NCBI GenBank assembly: GCA_028292315.1
Contig: JAQGMO010000197.1
Location: forward strand, 1 to 34,706
DNA length: 34,706 nt
Direction of reading: 5' to 3'
Origin: Herminiimonas sp.
GTDB lineage: Bacteria > Pseudomonadota > Gammaproteobacteria > Burkholderiales > Burkholderiaceae_D
The notes under the pieces were generated by a model. That model was not told where the DNA came from and made no database searches. It saw only the letters and a list, made by a program, of their open reading frames with translations. Of the stretch, positions 31,918 to 34,706 are shown one piece after another. The translations under genes were made by a program, and so were the position numbers. Every line of letters starts with the position of its first letter. Within the stretch, counting starts at the first letter, position 1.

Positions 31918-33966
31918 ATGAATTTATTTTTTGAAGAGTCCGGCGATTTCAAAGCCGGGGTGGCGCTATCCCAGCAAGGTGAGGCTTACCAGGTTGAAAT
32001 GCATACTGGCAAGCGCACCAAGGTGCGGGCCAAGGATGTGTTATTGCAGTTCGCGTCGCCGTCGCCTGGCGAAATGCTGGCTGACGCGCATGTCGTTGCC
32101 GATGAAATCGATCTCGATTTTTTATGGGAAGTCGCAGGCCAGGAAGAATTCGGCTTTACTGAATTGGGCCTTGAATATTTTGGCCAGCAGCCCAAGCCGC
32201 ACGAAGCGGCGGGCTTGCTGTTGAAACTGCATGCAGCGCCTATCTATTTTTACCGCAAGGGCAAAGGGCGCTACAAGGCGGCGCCGGAAGCCTCGTTAAA
32301 GGCGGCGCTGGCCGGGCTTGAAAAGAAAAGGCAGCAGGCGCTGGTGCAGTCCCGATATGTCGAGGAATTGAAAGCCAATCGTTTGCCGGAAGCGATGAAG
32401 CCGATCAGCCTGCAGCTGTTGTTCAAGCCGGACAAGAACAGTATCGAATACAAGGCGCTGGAGACTGCCAGTGCCGAACTGCACACGACACCGCAGCGCC
32501 TGATGCTGGCGGTGGGCGGCATTGCGTCGCCCAAGGACTTGCACCTGTCGAGGTTTTTGCTGGAAAATTTCCCGAAAGGCGTTGGCTTCCCGGCGGTCGC
32601 GCTGCCTTCGATGCCGGCGGGCGCGCTGCCGGTCGCCGATGTGCAGGCTTTTTCGATCGACGACGTCACCACGACTGAAATCGACGACGCGTTTTCGGTT
32701 GTCACGCTGGACGACGGCAAGATACGCATCGGTATCCATATCGCAGCGCCGGCGCTGGGCATTGCGCGTGATGATGCGATCGATGCGATTGCGCGGCAAC
32801 GGCTTTCGACGGTGTATATGCCGGGCGATAAAATCACGATGCTGCCGGATGCGCTGGTCGACGCGTTCACGCTGGCCGAAGGTAAAACCTGCCCGGCCCT
32901 GTCGCTGTATGCAACGCTCGATCCGCGCGACTGGACGGTGGTCAGCACCGAGACCAGGGCCGAAGCGGTGCCGATCAGCGCTAATCTGCGCCACAACGAC
33001 CTGGACGCGCTGGTCACCGAAGAAAACCTGGCGACCGAGGCCGGCGATTATCCGCACAAGCCCGAGATCGCGCTGCTTTGGCAATGGGCCCAGGTGCTTG
33101 AAAAAGGCCGCATGGCCAAGCGGGAAAGTTTCGGCCTCAAGCCGGAACAGAACAACCGCATCGATTTCAATTTTTATGTCGAAAACGATGTCGTCACGAT
33201 CACCCGCCGCAAGCGCGGGGCGCCACTCGACAAGATCGTTGCCGAACTCATGATCTTTGCCAACAGCAGCTGGGGCAAATTCATGCATGACAACGGCGTG
33301 CCCGGAATCTACCGCAGCCAGGGCGCTTCGGGCGGCGGCTGGGCTGCCAGGATGCAGGTCCGGATGGTGACGCACGCGGCCCCGCACCAGGGCCTCGGCG
33401 TGGATCAGTATGCATGGAGCACATCGCCGCTGCGGCGCTACACCGACCTGGTCAATCAATGGCAAATCCTGGCATGCGTGCAGCATGGCGTCGCCGCGCC
33501 GCTGGTCGCGCCGTTCAAGCCGAGGGATGCCGGACTGTTCGCAATCGTATCCGCATTCGACGCCGCGTATTCCGCCTATGCCGACTTTCAATCGAACATG
33601 GAGCGTTATTGGTGCCTGCGCTGGCTGGGCCAGGAAAATGCGCGGCAGGTCGATGCGGTCGTGCTGAAAGACGAGATCGTCCGCCTGGCCGATATTCCAT
33701 TGGTCATCAAGCTGCCGGGCATGACGCAGGTGGCGCGCGGCACCCAGGTCAGACTGGACCTGATCGGCTGGGACGAGGTCGACCTGACGGTGGAGGCGCG
33801 GCTGCTTGAAATCGGCGCGCCATTGGCGGCTTCCGCGGAAGAGGTGCAGGAAATCGATGACGAATTATCCGATGTGCTCGATGCGGCCGAAGGCGGCGCC
33901 AGCCCGGTTCCCGATGAAAATTCGGCAACTGGCGTCGCTATCGAAACACAGGCGGCGCCAGAGTGA
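31918..33966 (+). CDS. RNase II/RNase R-type exoribonuclease (RNB domain)
   Basis: A 682-residue 3'-5' exoribonuclease. I start at the ATG at 31918, which begins MNLFFEESGDFKAG; the frame further upstream overlaps yqiA and lacks support. After an N-terminal domain of about 240 residues without an obvious cold-shock motif, the RNB domain starts with SIDDVTTTEIDDAFS at 246-260, whose aspartates (D248, D249, D256, D257) are the usual Mg-binding set. Further RNB motifs are YMPGDKITMLPDAL and YAWSTSPLRRYTDLVNQWQ. A short C-terminal domain and acidic tail follow. Not assigned to rnb or rnr specifically. With RppH in this window it covers both ends of mRNA decay, though they are not linked in one operon. 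Confidence 0.88.
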   Translation: MNLFFEESGDFKAGVALSQQGEAYQVEMHTGKRTKVRAKDVLLQFASPSPGEMLADAHVVADEIDLDFLWEVAGQEEFGFTELGLEYFGQQPKPHEAAGLLLKLHAAPIYFYRKGKGRYKAAPEASLKAALAGLEKKRQQALVQSRYVEELKANRLPEAMKPISLQLLFKPDKNSIEYKALETASAELHTTPQRLMLAVGGIASPKDLHLSRFLLENFPKGVGFPAVALPSMPAGALPVADVQAFSIDDVTTTEIDDAFSVVTLDDGKIRIGIHIAAPALGIARDDAIDAIARQRLSTVYMPGDKITMLPDALVDAFTLAEGKTCPALSLYATLDPRDWTVVSTETRAEAVPISANLRHNDLDALVTEENLATEAGDYPHKPEIALLWQWAQVLEKGRMAKRESFGLKPEQNNRIDFNFYVENDVVTITRRKRGAPLDKIVAELMIFANSSWGKFMHDNGVPGIYRSQGASGGGWAARMQVRMVTHAAPHQGLGVDQYAWSTSPLRRYTDLVNQWQILACVQHGVAAPLVAPFKPRDAGLFAIVSAFDAAYSAYADFQSNMERYWCLRWLGQENARQVDAVVLKDEIVRLADIPLVIKLPGMTQVARGTQVRLDLIGWDEVDLTVEARLLEIGAPLAASAEEVQEIDDELSDVLDAAEGGASPVPDENSATGVAIETQAAPE

Positions 33967-34048
33967 TATCGAACTTGAAAGTCCGGTGGAAATTGCGCGG
34001 CTTTGACGTAGAATCGGTCATCCTTTGCAATCCACTTCCCAATTGCAC

Positions 34049-34706
34049 GTGAAGTCACTCTTTCAAAAATCCTCGCTCGCGATCGCGGTTGCGGTTTCGA
34101 TACTGGTGCATGGCGCATTGCTGGCGGTGCGGTTCGCCGCGCCGGATGCTTTTCGCTTCAAGCCGGCCGATCCGGGGCTGGAAGTCATTCTGGTCAACGC
34201 CAAACATGACAAAAAGCCGGTCAAGGCGGACGCGCTGGCGCAGGCCAACCTCGACGGCGGCGGCAATGCCGAGAGCGGCCGCGCCAAGTCGCCGTTGCCC
34301 GACTTGCGCAGGAGCGTGGATGGCGACAGCCTGAAGGCCAGCCGGCGCCGCGTCGCCGAACTGGAAGAGCAGCAGAAAAAAATCCTGGCGCAAACCGCCA
34401 AAAAGACGCCGCTGTCCGTGCCGCGCGACATGGAAAAGGATAAGCCGGCTGACATTCCGGTCCCGAACGGCACCGATGCGACCGATACCGCAAAAGAGCT
34501 GGCAAGGATGGAAGCGGAAATCAACAAGAGTATCGAGGATTACAACAAGCGTCCGAAGAAAACGCAGATTACGCCGAGCACCAGGGAGGTCGGCTATGCG
34601 ATGTATTACAGCGCGCTGCAAAAGAAGATTGAAAAGCTGGGCACGCTGAATTTTCCACAGCGTGACGGCACCAAGCTCTACGGCGAACTGGTGGTGTATA
34701 TCCCGG
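34049..34706 (+). CDS. TonB-like energy transducer, partial at window end
   Basis: A GTG at 34049 opens a frame that runs off the window; 219 codons are visible. The N-terminus has a signal-anchor, LAIAVAVSILVHGALLAVRF, placing the rest in the periplasm. A long Lys/Glu-rich region follows (RRRVAELEEQQKKILAQTAK, EINKSIEDYNKRP). The last residues, STREVGYAMYYSALQKKIE then GTLNFPQRDGTKLYGELVVYIP, resemble the start of a TonB C-terminal domain. An in-frame TTG at 34043 is an alternative start; no ribosome binding site decides between them. The 82-nt gap after the RNase gene shows nothing else. Confidence 0.75.
   Translation, partial: MKSLFQKSSLAIAVAVSILVHGALLAVRFAAPDAFRFKPADPGLEVILVNAKHDKKPVKADALAQANLDGGGNAESGRAKSPLPDLRRSVDGDSLKASRRRVAELEEQQKKILAQTAKKTPLSVPRDMEKDKPADIPVPNGTDATDTAKELARMEAEINKSIEDYNKRPKKTQITPSTREVGYAMYYSALQKKIEKLGTLNFPQRDGTKLYGELVVYIP

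Noticed and set aside
32296-33591. Minus-strand open frame (431 codons) opposite the RNase gene
   Set aside because: Antisense shadow of a gene with intact RNB motifs; no independent start signal.

Overview
This is a chromosomal, high-GC housekeeping segment from a betaproteobacterium of the Burkholderiales, most likely the Oxalobacteraceae. The assignment is an inference from gene order (ispB | rplU-rpmA-obgE-proB; rppH; proS-slt; ffh | ypjD-PP0621-pilS-pilR-ampD; nrdAB; yggT-yggU; accBC-prmA-DUF3426; mpl-yqiA-rnb), from alanine/lysine-rich H1-like proteins, and from family-typical sequences. I see no phage, transposase, plasmid, CRISPR or toxin-antitoxin genes.

Layout. 1-4.6 kb: a tRNA-Pro(CGG) and ispB on the minus strand, then rplU-rpmA-obgE-proB on the plus strand behind a near-consensus sigma70 promoter. 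A 13-bp tandem repeat lies between obgE and proB. 4.6-5.9 kb: rppH and a CNP1-like secreted protein on the minus strand, meeting proB across a small inverted-repeat-bounded element. 6.1-8.5 kb: proS and a coupled lytic transglycosylase, ending in a bidirectional terminator shared with a convergent SWIB/H1-like gene. 9.2-10.5 kb: ffh. 10.6-15.6 kb: ypjD, a PP0621-type protein, the two-component pair pilS-pilR and ampD, tightly packed. 15.6-20.2 kb: class Ia ribonucleotide reductase nrdA-nrdB behind a promoter overlapped by two NrdR-box-like sites 31 bp apart. 20.2-21.1 kb: about 0.9 kb without a convincing protein gene, but with a promoter, a degenerate 13-bp repeat array, two tandem terminators and a second copy of the inverted-repeat element. 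21.1-22.4 kb: an H1-like protein, yggT and yggU. 22.4-29.8 kb: a long minus-strand run (a hypothetical gene, tlpA-like, aroQ; accB-accC-prmA-DUF3426; PfkB kinase; small lipoprotein). 29.9-34.7 kb: mpl, yqiA, an RNase II-type exoribonuclease and the start of a tonB-like gene cut by the window end.

Functionally the window covers translation and protein targeting (L21, L27, ObgE, ProRS, Ffh, PrmA), mRNA turnover (RppH, RNase II-like), dNTP synthesis (NrdAB), fatty-acid synthesis (AccBC), quinone tail synthesis (IspB), aromatic and proline biosynthesis (AroQ, ProB), and murein turnover and recycling (lytic transglycosylase, AmpD, Mpl).

The protein genes are ordinary. The less explained material is non-coding: (i) a putative RNA transcription unit downstream of nrdB containing a GATC-led 13-bp array; (ii) a dispersed element present twice, once supplying the stop codons of two convergent genes; (iii) a separate 13-bp array behind obgE. 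All coordinates, motif matches and alignments were read by eye and no database was searched.
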